DNA of 64,000 bases from Branchinecta lynchi (Eukaryota; Arthropoda; Branchiopoda; Anostraca; Branchinectidae), in NCBI GenBank assembly GCA_023053575.1, contig JAKZAP010000014.1:13604938-13668937 (forward strand), given 5' to 3'. The notes under the pieces were generated by a model. The model was not told the origin of the DNA and ran no database searches. It worked only from the letters and a program-made list of their open reading frames with translations. Below are positions 14,001 to 26,000 of this stretch, piece by piece. Position 1 is the first letter of the stretch; each line of letters opens with the position of its first letter. The translations under genes were made by a program, and so were the position numbers.

Positions 14001-17000
14001 AAAAATATTTTGTTTGCCCCTTAATTTGAAACCCCTCCCCCACCCTCAAATATAGGGATACAGAGCCCATTCGAACTTGACCTGTATTTTAACCCAAGGG
14101 ATCCTCCCACCAAGTAGCATCAAAATATCTCAATCTCTTCGAGAGTTATCGTGCGGACAGACGGACAGACAGACGGACAACTTTTGCGATGTCATAGGTA
14201 TCCCTCCAAACAAACCAGTGTAACGGTGATCGGGCGAAAGTCGAGAGAACGCTGAACGCGGAGAGTCGGTTGAAGACTGAAAAACAAAGACCACAAAGAT
14301 CCTTGTTTGGCCTATAGAGATATTGCACCCTATCCGACGAAAACGGATATTGCTAAACCACCATCAGGGAAGCATAAGAAAATAATTTATCATTGGGAAG
14401 TATAGGACTTTCGACTTTGAAACTAAATTATTGGCGTTTGGTCATCATTCTGAGACAGGAACATGCTGGAAACGTTAATTGGACTGTTCCTTGGTTTTAT
14501 AATTCCATTTTTACAAAGGAGTTTCCTTGAAGTGACAGCTTGCAGCTAAGTTTGGACATAAAAACAGAATCTCAAATCCTAATGGTCGGGCTGTGACGTG
14601 TCATTCAAAAACCAACAAATACGAAGCAGGATTCGTTTTTGTAGTGAAAGTTTGAATCCTCCAAGCTCTCATTTCCGATGAAACTTTTCTATACAGCTGT
14701 GATTATACAATTAAGAAAAAGCCAGTTCAATGTTTCCGGCTATTTACAGGCTTGAACAGTTATAAAGCATGGATAATTCAGTCTCAAACTCGAAAGTCCT
14801 TTACTCACAATGCCAAATTACTCCTTTCCTACTCATGCAATCTCTCTATACTTGGGAAGAACTTGCGTTTCTGCGATGAACGATTTTTGTGTGGCTCAAA
14901 TTTGGCGAGTAACTCTCGAGATAATTTTCGATTTTGTAACTCGAACATGGAAATTAAAATTTGGCGGCAAGGAGGCCAAGTAATAAAATGAGCTACTTTG
15001 TCAAGAGCCCCCCCCCCCCCCCCCCCCCCAACTGATATTTTATTTTGATAGTCTAATTTTATTTTACATTTAAAATACAAAATCTACTTTTGAGATAACC
15101 GCACAAAAAATAGACAAAACGGCGTTACCGTGAGTTGTAACTCGTAAATGTGTGGGACACAATTATACCTCATAAAACGCCTTTATTTGTACTAAAACAG
15201 TGAGGGAAAGCATCTTCGAACTAATGGGCCTCATCCTTCCAGGATATTACCGCGTTAACTATGATAAGTTCAACTGGGACCTCCTCCTCGCACAGCTCAA
15301 CATTGATCACTCCAAAATTGGAAACATGAATCGCGCCCAAATCATCGACGATACGATGAATTTGGCCAGTGCCGGTTACGTCAACTATTCCTTAGCCCTG
15401 GACGCCACGAAGTATTTAGGAAAGGAAAGAGAGTGGCTTCCATGGGAGACGGCTGATAATAATTTTGAGAGGCTAGTCAACCTCCTGGCTGGTACGGAGA
15501 CCGACGCGAAGCTTGGGGTAAGTTGCTTACATGAATGATCGAAACAACCTCCTGCCAGGTACGGAGACCGACACAAAGTTTGGGATGAGTTGCATACATG
15601 AATGATCGAAACAACTCCTGGCCGGTACGGAGACCGACGCGAAGCTTGGGGTAATGTAGCGTTTGCACGGACAAGAAATCCCGTCGAGTAGAAAGGAATT
15701 CCGGTCGACTCGAAAGGATTCCGTTCGTGAAGACGAGTAGAGAAAAAGTCTAGCGGGACGGGAATCCTTTCATGATGAAAGGAATTCCGTTCTACTTGAA
15801 AGGAATCTTGTCGGCGGCGCTGGAAAAAAGTACTAAAAAAGTCTAGCTAGCTTTTAAGAGCAGCAATCATCAGTACTAATGTCATAAATGATATCAAAAC
15901 ATTTTTTGTTGACAAGTGAATTTGTTTTTGTCAGATTTTCTGGTTTGAAGAATTTATTTTTTCCCTCTGCGTGTGAACGTAATCCTGTCACCAAGATCGG
16001 ATTCTGTTCAAGTTTTCCTGTACTTGTAAACGCTGCATAAGTTGCTTACATGAATGATCGAAACAACCTCCTGCCCGGTACGGAGACCGACACAAAGTTT
16101 GGGATGAGTTGCATACATGAATGATCGAAACAACTCCTGGCCGGTACGGAGACCAACGCGAAGCTTGGGGTAAGTTGCTTACATGAATGATCGAAACAAT
16201 CTCCTGCCCGATACGGAGACCGACACAAAGTTTGGGATGAGTTGCTTACATGAATGATCGAAACAACCTCCTGGTCGGTACGGAGACCGACGCGAAGTTT
16301 GGGGTGAGTTGCATACATGAATGATCGGAACAACCTCCTGGTCGGTACGGAGACCGACACGAAGTTTGGGGTGAGTTGCTTACATGAATGATCGAAACAA
16401 CCTCCTGGTCGGTACGGAGACCGACGCGAAGTTTGGGGTGAGTTGCATACATGAATGATCGGAACAACCTTCTGGTCAACCTCTGGCGGCTACAGAGACC
16501 GAAGCGAAGCTTGGTGTAAGTTGCACACAAGAATGTACAGGAATGAACGGAAGCCCTTATTCCTAAAAAAGCTCGTGGGGCACTCGCGGAAAAAAAAAAC
16601 AAGCCAGAACACCACCACCCCCCTCCAGAAAAAAAAACAACTTAACAAGAAATGCTCCAGCCTCTAAAAATGCGTTCCAGCCTTGACAACAAGAAGCCGA
16701 ATTCATGACGTCATGCGTAGTAACTACGGTAAGTAGAGTGGAACACGCTCATTAAGTTGGGCAGATAATTAACGAAAAATTCATCTACTGGCCAAGGCGG
16801 AAAGGCTCCTTCGTAAAGTCACTCAATGGCACATACTGCCCTTCCGGATGTGGGCTCGGGTGTGCAGCGGACACCCCAGCAGTCAAAGGGTTGGGATGCA
16901 AAAATGATCTGATATGACTCATATCACTGATGATGATTGACATGGGTTGAGTGTAGCCAAGGGGATCAGAACCTCGTAGGTTTCTTGCAAGGAGTCGTAT

Positions 17001-20000
17001 TATAAAAAGGATAAAAACTTTATTCGCTACAGCTACAAACCGCACCTCGGTTTCTCGTGTAAAAAAAAATGACTAAAAAAAAAAAAAAAAAAATTCCGTC
17101 ATTTTTTCTCAAAAAAAGTTCATTTATATTAAAAATGTTCATTTATATTAAGTGCCATATAGCGATCGCAATTTCTGCCCGTGAGTCGGTCCGTCGGTCT
17201 GTCTGTCCCGATTTTGCTAGTTCGGGCACTTTCAGATAAGCTAGGACGATGAAACTTGGCAGGCATATCGGGGACCGGACCAGACTAAATTAAACATAGT
17301 CGCTTCCCCGATCTGACCATCTGGGGGGGGGGGTGGATGGAGGGGAAATCCGGAAAAAATAAGTATCTTTAACTGTCGAACGGGTGATCGGATCTTAATG
17401 AAAATTGATCTATGGAAGGACCTCCTGTCTCAGACATCCCATTTAAAATCAACGGTGACATTGGGGGGAGTTGGAGGGTGGAAAGAATAAGCACTAGTCC
17501 TAGATACGCGATTGGCATAACCGTACCGGATCCGATCACTTTGGGAGTGTTGGGGGGGGGATCCGAGTTTTCTAGTGATCTCGCGAGTTCGGAGCTACCT
17601 GATGTGCTAGGACGATGACAATTGGCAGGCATGTCAGGGACCCGAACAGATTTACTTGCGAGTATTCGTTTCCCCGATCAGACCATCTGGGGGGGGGGGG
17701 GCTTGAGGGATGGGGAATCCGGAAAAATGAGATATTTTTAACGTACGGACGGGTGATCGGATCTCGATGAAACGTGTGTCAGGGTCATTTCCTCGATGCA
17801 ACCATCGTGGGAGGAGTGGAGGGATTGGGAATCCGCAATCTAGTGGCACGGGCAGTTTTTGGGATCCCAAAACGTAAGTGGAGGGATACCTATGACATCG
17901 CAAAAGTTGTCCGTCCGTCCGTCCGTCTGTAAGCACGATAACTCTCGAAGGGAATGAGATATTTTGATGAAACTTGGTATGAGGATTGTTTGGGTCAAAG
18001 GTAAGGTAGAGTTCGTAGATGGGCTCTGTAACTCTATATTTAGGGGTGGGGGAGGGGGTTCAACTTAAGGGACAAACAAAATATTTTTAAACAGCTAATG
18101 TGATAGTCGATTATGGGGTAAGAAGACTTATTGAGCACGATGATGACAATCATTTTCTCGCCGGACAAGTAGTTCGTCCGGAATCTGGCAAAAACCGGAA
18201 AGCTGGTTAAAAGTAAAAGTTTCATTTGAAGTTGATTAAATGTTTGATTTATGGGCAAGAAGACATGCTGAACCCGATGGTGAAAACCATTTTCTCGCTG
18301 GACGAGTAGTTCGTCCGGAATCCGGCAAAAACCGGAAAGTTGGTTAAAAGTAAAAGTTTCATTTGAAGTTGATTAAATGTTTGATTTAGGAGTAAGAAGA
18401 CATGCTGAGCATGATTGTGAAAATCATTTTGTCGCCGGACAAGCAGTTTGTCCGGAATCCGGCCAAAACCGGAAAGCTGGTTAAAAGTAACGTTTAATTT
18501 GAAGTTGATTAAATGTTTGATTTATGGGTAAGAAGACATGCTGAACCCTATGGGGAAAACCATTTTCTCGCCGGACAACTAGTTCGCCTGTAATCCGGCC
18601 AAAACTGGAAAATATGTTAAAAGTAAAAGCTTTATCTGAAGTTGATTAGATGATAAACTTAGGGGTAAGAAGAGACGCTGAGTCTGTATATAATGATAAT
18701 TTTTTACCCGGACATATAATTAGTCCGGAATCCGGTTGTACCCGCGTTTTTTTTTAAGTCAAAATTTTATTTAAAGTTGATTAGATCTCTTTATAGGGAT
18801 AAGGAGATACGCCGGCTTCGTTTCTGAATTTTTCTTTTTTTGCTGGACTAGTAGTTCGCTCGGAATTTGGGCGAAACCGGAAATTTGGCAGTAGTAAAGC
18901 AGGAAGTTTCGGTCAATATCGTCAAAATAGATACGGCTTATAGAGGTATAGATATGTAGATAAAATATCTGAACTCGGTTTTCTCTGATGATTAGCCTGG
19001 CGAAGACAAGACCGAATTGCCTGGATCAAATCTTAGATTTTTGGGATCCCATCGACACCTTTGGTCTTGTTTAACGGGCAATTGGATTTCAATGAAACTA
19101 GACAAGTGGAAGGAGCTATCGTCTCAGATGTTCCACGTCAGGTCAGAGGAGGAGTGGAGGAGGGGGGAATCCGGAATTTTCACGTATTTATAACTTTCCA
19201 ACGGGTGATCGGATCGTAATGAAATTGATATTTGGAAAGACGCCAGGGTCTCAGACGACCCAATTCAAATCCGGATCGGATTCGGTGACTTTGGCGGAAG
19301 TTGGAGGGGGGGGGGGGGGGTCGGAAATCTTGGGAAACGAATTCAGTGGAGGGATCGGGATGAACCTTGGTGGGAAGAACAAGCGCAAATCCTAGATACA
19401 CCGTTGACATAACCGGACCAGATTGGTACACAGTGGGAGAGTTAGGGGGGGGGGGGGCTTAATTATGGCGATCCCGCAAGTTCGGAGATTCCCGATGTTC
19501 TAGGACGATAAAACTTGGTAAACGCATCAGGGACCCGAACAGACTGACTTGAGAATAATCGTTTCCTTGACATGATATTAACAACAGCTAGAAGCTCATT
19601 TGGCACTCGCAAAGCTGGTTCAGAGGCTGAAAGTAGGTATTTGCCAATTCGTGGGATTGTCCTGACAATTTGTAAACAAAACCTTTGAGATAAGAATGAT
19701 CAATGGCCCTTGGGAATCCCGGGAATGCATCGTTTGGTAAAAGTATTTTAGTTTTGTGCTTGGCTGTAATGATGCTCACTTCAAGGGCGCTAGAATTCAT
19801 CTGTAAGCAAAACCCCTGAGATCGATAATAGGCCCTTGGGGATCATTAATACATGTTGTTTCGTCAAAAGTATTTTTTTTCGTCACTTTTAGGTTAAAGT
19901 GCGTATATTAAGGGTACTGGAAATTCATTTTTAAAGTTTAACTGAAAAGGGCAGAGATGGGACAGTCTTGTTACCCCTCGCTTATTCGCTTTAAGAAGCT

Positions 20001-23000
20001 TGAAGACCCGACGAAAATGCGTTACTTCGTTGCTCCGCTGTTAACGAATAATCAATTTTCAAATAGTGGAATTTCCCTGTCAGATTTTCGGTACTACCTG
20101 TTTCGCATGCTTGACTAAAAATTTTTTTTTTTTTTTCGTTCAGCCACTAATGAGTCTTCACCAAACTTATCACCGCCCACTGAAAATCAGCGTTTGTGTT
20201 CAGATTCAAACATTCCATGTCATAGTAGAATTTGCTCTGTGGGGAGAGCCGTAGATATTCTGAACCTCACTACTAGAGCAGATAGTGGAAAATAAAAAAA
20301 AATCTCTTAGCAGAATCCAAATAACTCAGTGTATTCAACTAAATGACACAAAAATAAGTTTGCTTTTCATTTAAACTTTAAGTAAAATCCTTGTGGCACA
20401 AATAATCATCGGCCAAATTGTATCTTTTATTCACACAATGTTTACAACGGATACGTCACCTACGATTCTTCATCGGCGATATTTCGTCCCTTCTTGGCCA
20501 GGCAAATCGGCAAATTGTATCGTTTGATCAAAAGTAGTTTTTTGACTTTGCGGTTAAGATGCGCACTTTAAGGGAGTTAGCAATTCATTTTTTGGCAAAA
20601 TCCTTAAGGCAAAAATTAGCGTGGGCTCATGGGGATCATGAAAATGTATATTCTGCTTTAAAGTATTTTTTGGACTTCGCGTTTAAGATTAGTACTTTAA
20701 GGAATGTTCGAATTTTGGAAGTGACGATTTCTAAGCCAGTCTCGTCGAATCTCTAATGTTCCAGCCAATTTTGATCGTTCTACGACATCTAGAAGTACCT
20801 TAACTCGCGATCACCGGAATTCTGGACCCCCCTTCCAACACCCTCTACAGTATCCGGATCCAATCTGGTTCTGTAAAGGATTTTATCTAGAAGATGTGTT
20901 ATTTATTTATTCCAACCAAGTTTCATCCCGATCTCTCCAGTCTAAGCAGGTTACGTATCCCCCCTCCCTCAACGGATCCGGTCCGGGCATGAAAAAGAAT
21001 ATCAGACACATGTTCTCTATTCAGTTGTTAAATGTCACTAGAATCCGATCACCCGTTCTAAGGTTAAGCATTACTCAATTTTCCGAATTCCCCCTCCCCC
21101 CACTCCCCCACGACGATCGGATTGAGAAAATTACTATTTCCGAGACAGTTTGATCGGGTCCTGATATGCCTTCCAAGTTTTGTCGTCCATGCACATCTGG
21201 AAGTACCGTAACTCGCAATTGTGGAACAGATCGCCCGGCAGACGGAACCCGATGCAAAATTTGCAACCCGTGTAGTTGTATGAAAGTTGTACAAAAAAGT
21301 TGCATGTGTTGATATGTAATAGTACAGCATACTATCATTAATGTGCCTCAGACTGGGCAAATCTAAGCAGTATTATCCAGTAGCATCCAGTCTTGCTGAT
21401 AGTAACATGTAGGGGTAACAGTTATTATAACAGTAGCCGAACCCCTGTCTCATATTTATAATAATAATAATAATTGTATTTGAAAAAGCCCGAAGGCCAT
21501 ATACAGGTACAGGTTATTAATACACAGAAACTTCAATCAACATACAACTAATCTACGGAAAGCTTTCTATATTCTAACGCTCTAGACACAAACCTACAAA
21601 TCTTACTAATCGCCTGGGCGGTGTACATTTCAGGATACCAGGGAGTGTCGGGATATACCCACCGAAATAACAGTAACAAGCAAGTATCCGAAAATTTGGA
21701 AATTTGATTTCCTTACTCCCATTACAAAATAGGTGGCCAAAATGATTTCTCTGGTGCCCGTCCAATTACTCTTACTTGTGTATTTAGCAAATTGTCGCGG
21801 AGTGGCTGAAAAGTCATTTGCTGCATCAGCTTGATGCTAGACAGTTTGGAACCATACCCAAAACATCGACTGTTCATTATCTTGTTAGTTTGATTGATTT
21901 TATTTAAAAAAAATTTAGACACACCTGACAAATGGACTAATTTAATCGCGATAGATTTTAAAATAGCTTTTGATTTAGTAGATCACGATGTTTTAACCGC
22001 ATTTAATTTTTAATTGCATGAGAAAAAAATTCCACATTTTATTATTGATATTTTAAAAGATTTTTTGACAAATCAGAATCAAGTGGTCAAATATCAAGGT
22101 GTTTACCTATTGCAGTTTTGTGTAGTGTGCCGCAAGGCACCGTATTGGGACCACTGTGCTTCCCTGTACTTATTGATGATGTTGCAAAGGAAACGGATGA
22201 GAGATGGAAATACCTAGATGATTTAACGTTGGTTGAGATAGTTTGGAGAAAAATAAAAGGAGCTGCAGTAACCCTTCTCCAGGATGTAGCAGTCCAAGCT
22301 CGTATTTCTAATATGGTCGTCAATACGGATAAATCAGCCATAGTTACTTTTTCTTTCCTTAAGAGCCGGTCAGAATTTCATCCTGACCTTGAGCATGGCC
22401 TAGTTGTGCCTCAAATTACACTTTTTTGGGGTTGTTGTTTGGGGTTTGACGCGTTCAACCGAAAGGTCATATGCGTTCGTATCACTGCTTTTAGGGGTAA
22501 CCGTCACTTCTGACTTGACTTGGTAGATAAAACACCAACCAACTGGTGAAAAAGGCATACGGAGCGATGTCAGTCATCAACACCCTTACCCAAATTCAAC
22601 GTTCATTAAGAGCAACTGGTTTTTGGGATCCCAAAACGTAAGTGGAGGGATACCTATGACATCGCAAAAGTTGTCCGTCTGTCCGTCCGTCCGTCCGTCT
22701 GTCCGTCCGTCTGTAAGCACGATAACTCTCGAAGGGAACGAGATATTTTGATGAAACTTGGTGTGAGGGTTCGTTGGGTCGTCGGACCAGTCAAGTTCGT
22801 AGATGGGCTTTGTAGCTCTACGTTTAGGGGTGGGGGAGGGGATTCAAATTAAGGGACAAACAAAATATTTTGAAACAGCTAATGTGATAGTCGGTTATGG
22901 GGTAAGAAGACATGCTGAACACGATGGTGAAAACTATTTTCTCGACGGACAAGTATTTCGCCCGGAATCCGTCCCAAACCGGAAAGTTTGTTGAAAGTAA

Positions 23001-26000
23001 AAGTTTTATTTGAAATTGATTAGATGTTCGATTTAGGGGTAGGAAGACATGCTGAAGACGATGGTGAAAACTATTTTCTCGACGGACAAGTATTTCGCCC
23101 GGAATCCGTCCCAAACCGGAAAGTTTGTTGAAAGTAAAAGTTTTATTTGAAATTGATTAGATGTTCGATTTAGGGGTAGGAAGAAATGCTGAAGACGATG
23201 GTGAAAACAATTTTCTCGACCGACAAGTATTTCGACCGGAATACGGCCCAGAGCGGAAAGTTTGTCAAAATTAAAAGTTTTATTTGGAGTTGATTAGATG
23301 TTCGATTTAGGGCAAGAAGACATGCTGAACACTTATGTGAAAACAAGTTTCTACCCGGACATGTAGTTCGCCCGGAATCCGGCCAAAACCGGAAAACTGT
23401 TGGAAGTCAAGGTTTTATTTCTAGTTGATTAGATAAGCGATTTAGGGGTAAGAAGAGATGCTGAGTCCCTATATGACAATCGTATTTTACCCGGACATAT
23501 AGTTTGACCGGAATCCGGCTGGAATCGGAAAATTTGTTATAAGCAAAATTTCTATTTGAAGTTGATTAGATGTTCATTACTGGGGAAAGAAGATACCCTG
23601 ATTTCGGCCGGTACCGGGAAATTGGCAGAAGTGGCAGGAAGTTTTCGTCAAAACAGATATGAGTTATAGGGGTAAACACACATGCTGAATCCAAATCTGA
23701 ACTTGGTTTCTAAGATGATTAGCTATTTGGCCTTAATTCTGTTTCTGAATTTTAATTGTAAAAATGTTCAAGGAGTCTGGCGAAGACTGGATCTGGCTAA
23801 TACAAGATCAAGTTGTCTGGATCAGATATTGAATTTTTGGGATCCCATCGAAACCTTTGGTCTTGTTCTGTATTGTACTTTAGTCAGAAGCATCTTGGAG
23901 TACGCGTGTCCTGTATGGCATTATTGCCTGACAAATGATGATTCGGAAGCACTTGAGAGTAGCCAGAAACGAGCTCTCCGTATTATTTATAGAGAGCCGA
24001 GGATGCCTCATTGTTATCTCCTAAGTCATTTGGGACTTCAAACTTTACATGAAAGGAGGGGAAAGCTTTGTTTAAATTTCGGTCTAAGTTCAAGGGAACA
24101 CCCCACTGTACTCACTTTCCTCCCACCTCCCTTCGAACCTGAGCGCCTACGGCGAGAGAGATCTTGTGCTGAGCGAGTTCCAAGACCGGCCCCCCGCGTT
24201 GCCGCACTGAGCGATATCGGAATATTTTCGTCCCAAAATTTGTTGAAGTTTACAACAAAACACTACCGCAAGGGTAATCCAAAGGTAGTCATAATCTTGT
24301 TTTTTTTTGTTTTTTTTTTATTTATTGATGATTATGATTATTCTTGTTTGTATACTGTATCGGCAAGGCTTATAACATGTATAGTATACTGATATTAGGG
24401 TTTTGTTGCGAATTGTTGAAAGTTATAATTTGATTATTTGTGTTTATTTTATATAGCTTCATCTGTTGACTAAGTAAGTACGCTATTTGGCACTGTGCCA
24501 CGTTTTGTGCTTATGTTTTAAATAAATCAATCAAATCAATCAATCAATCAAATCAATCATTACTGTATGCTATCAAAACTCCACAAAACTAATTCTTTGA
24601 CAAATTTTCATCGGGAATTGCGATGAGTATATAGCACTTGAGCCAGGCTGCAAGTACCATACAAATCGAAAGAAGGCACTCAAGGTGAAGGTTCAACTTA
24701 CCGTGTTAAAAGGCGCGAAATTCACAAGAACGTTACTGCTATTGTTCACTGGTGATATATTATGTTCATGGAAGGACTTTAGAATCCCGGACTTGAACAA
24801 TAAACTAATAACTGACTAGATATGCGCAAAGGGGCGAAAACCTCCAAACTGAACAGCCTGAAGTAGGTGGATATTTGCAATTTGTTCGGTGTAAACTTGC
24901 GATTGTGTTCTGTTATCACAAATTCTATTTATTTCCAGCAGAAACAGGGCTATAGTTGGGTCGAAGTCGTTTTCTAGATTTGGAGCTTTTGCATCCTAAT
25001 TTACTTCATGGGAATGGAAATACAACACGTTTCAAGAAAAAATGACAATAGTGTAGCACTGAAACTTTAGAAAGTCTAATATTAGAAGCCTAACAAACAC
25101 CTTTTCTGGTTTCCAGGACTACATTCGGTCACTCGCTCTCCCAGTCTACAATTACGTTACCTTTGATGAGAAGCCTACAGATAAGCATCTAGACCTTTAC
25201 CTCCGATCAATTGCTGTCAATACTGCATGCGGAACTGACTACGCTGACTGTGTCGAGAAGGCCAAGGTCAAGTTTGAGGAATGGAAGCAGGACCCTTCCA
25301 ACACAGCTGTGTATGTATTCGTCCGTAGCTTCACGGGCTTAGATATATCAAGAAATAATAATCAGATGCAACCTCTGTCTCCCTATCTCTGTAATATGAC
25401 CATGCGGAGTCGAATGTTTCCGCGTGCCCTGCCCCATGCAAACGAGCTGAGGTTAGGAGCTACGCGGCACATCACGTTTCGTTACCTCTACAAATAGCTA
25501 TATCGCTATAAAGCCGTGTAGAAGAAACTTTTAAAGTCAAAGCTGATTGGTTCTCTGGACGCGCTCCACAGCGGGTCAAACGTGCCTTTTGCACTTACTG
25601 TTCTGTGATGAGCAAGGGCGAACACGGAAGTAGGCGCGTATCAACTCGAAGCTAGGGCTAGCACCTCTAGCTCCCCTCAGTTTTTGTCGGAGAATCCATA
25701 GTCGCTGCGTTGGACCAAAGACGGAGGTTCTATCTGATTATTTGTTCTTGGTTCTATGCTGATTTCTACAGTGGCAGCAATTGGACATGTACAAAGAAGA
25801 GATGAGCGTCTCCTAGACCGCTCTCGGCAAATTCATCTTCGGTTTAAAAATTTAAGAGACCAGAATTGCACATTACAGTAATTTGTCCATGTGTGTTTTA
25901 CTTCTCTGTAGCGTACCGCGTGAGAAGTGCGGGTTAGTTCCCATCTACGGACAAAACATGATCTTCTTCGAATGGTACCTGCAAAGCGTCTCCGGTCCTT

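Noticed and set aside
15475..16530. Could the regular repeats be a CRISPR array?
   Set aside because: The units are contiguous variants of one sequence with no unique spacers, and the DNA is eukaryotic.
16046..16602. Two open frames of more than 100 codons on the minus strand
   Set aside because: They are produced by the 66-bp minisatellite, whose unit length is a multiple of three. The protein is simply the antisense of the repeat.
22118..22513. 131-codon open frame as a host gene
   Set aside because: It carries RT palm motifs ([16 protein letters not shown]) and belongs to a broken LINE.
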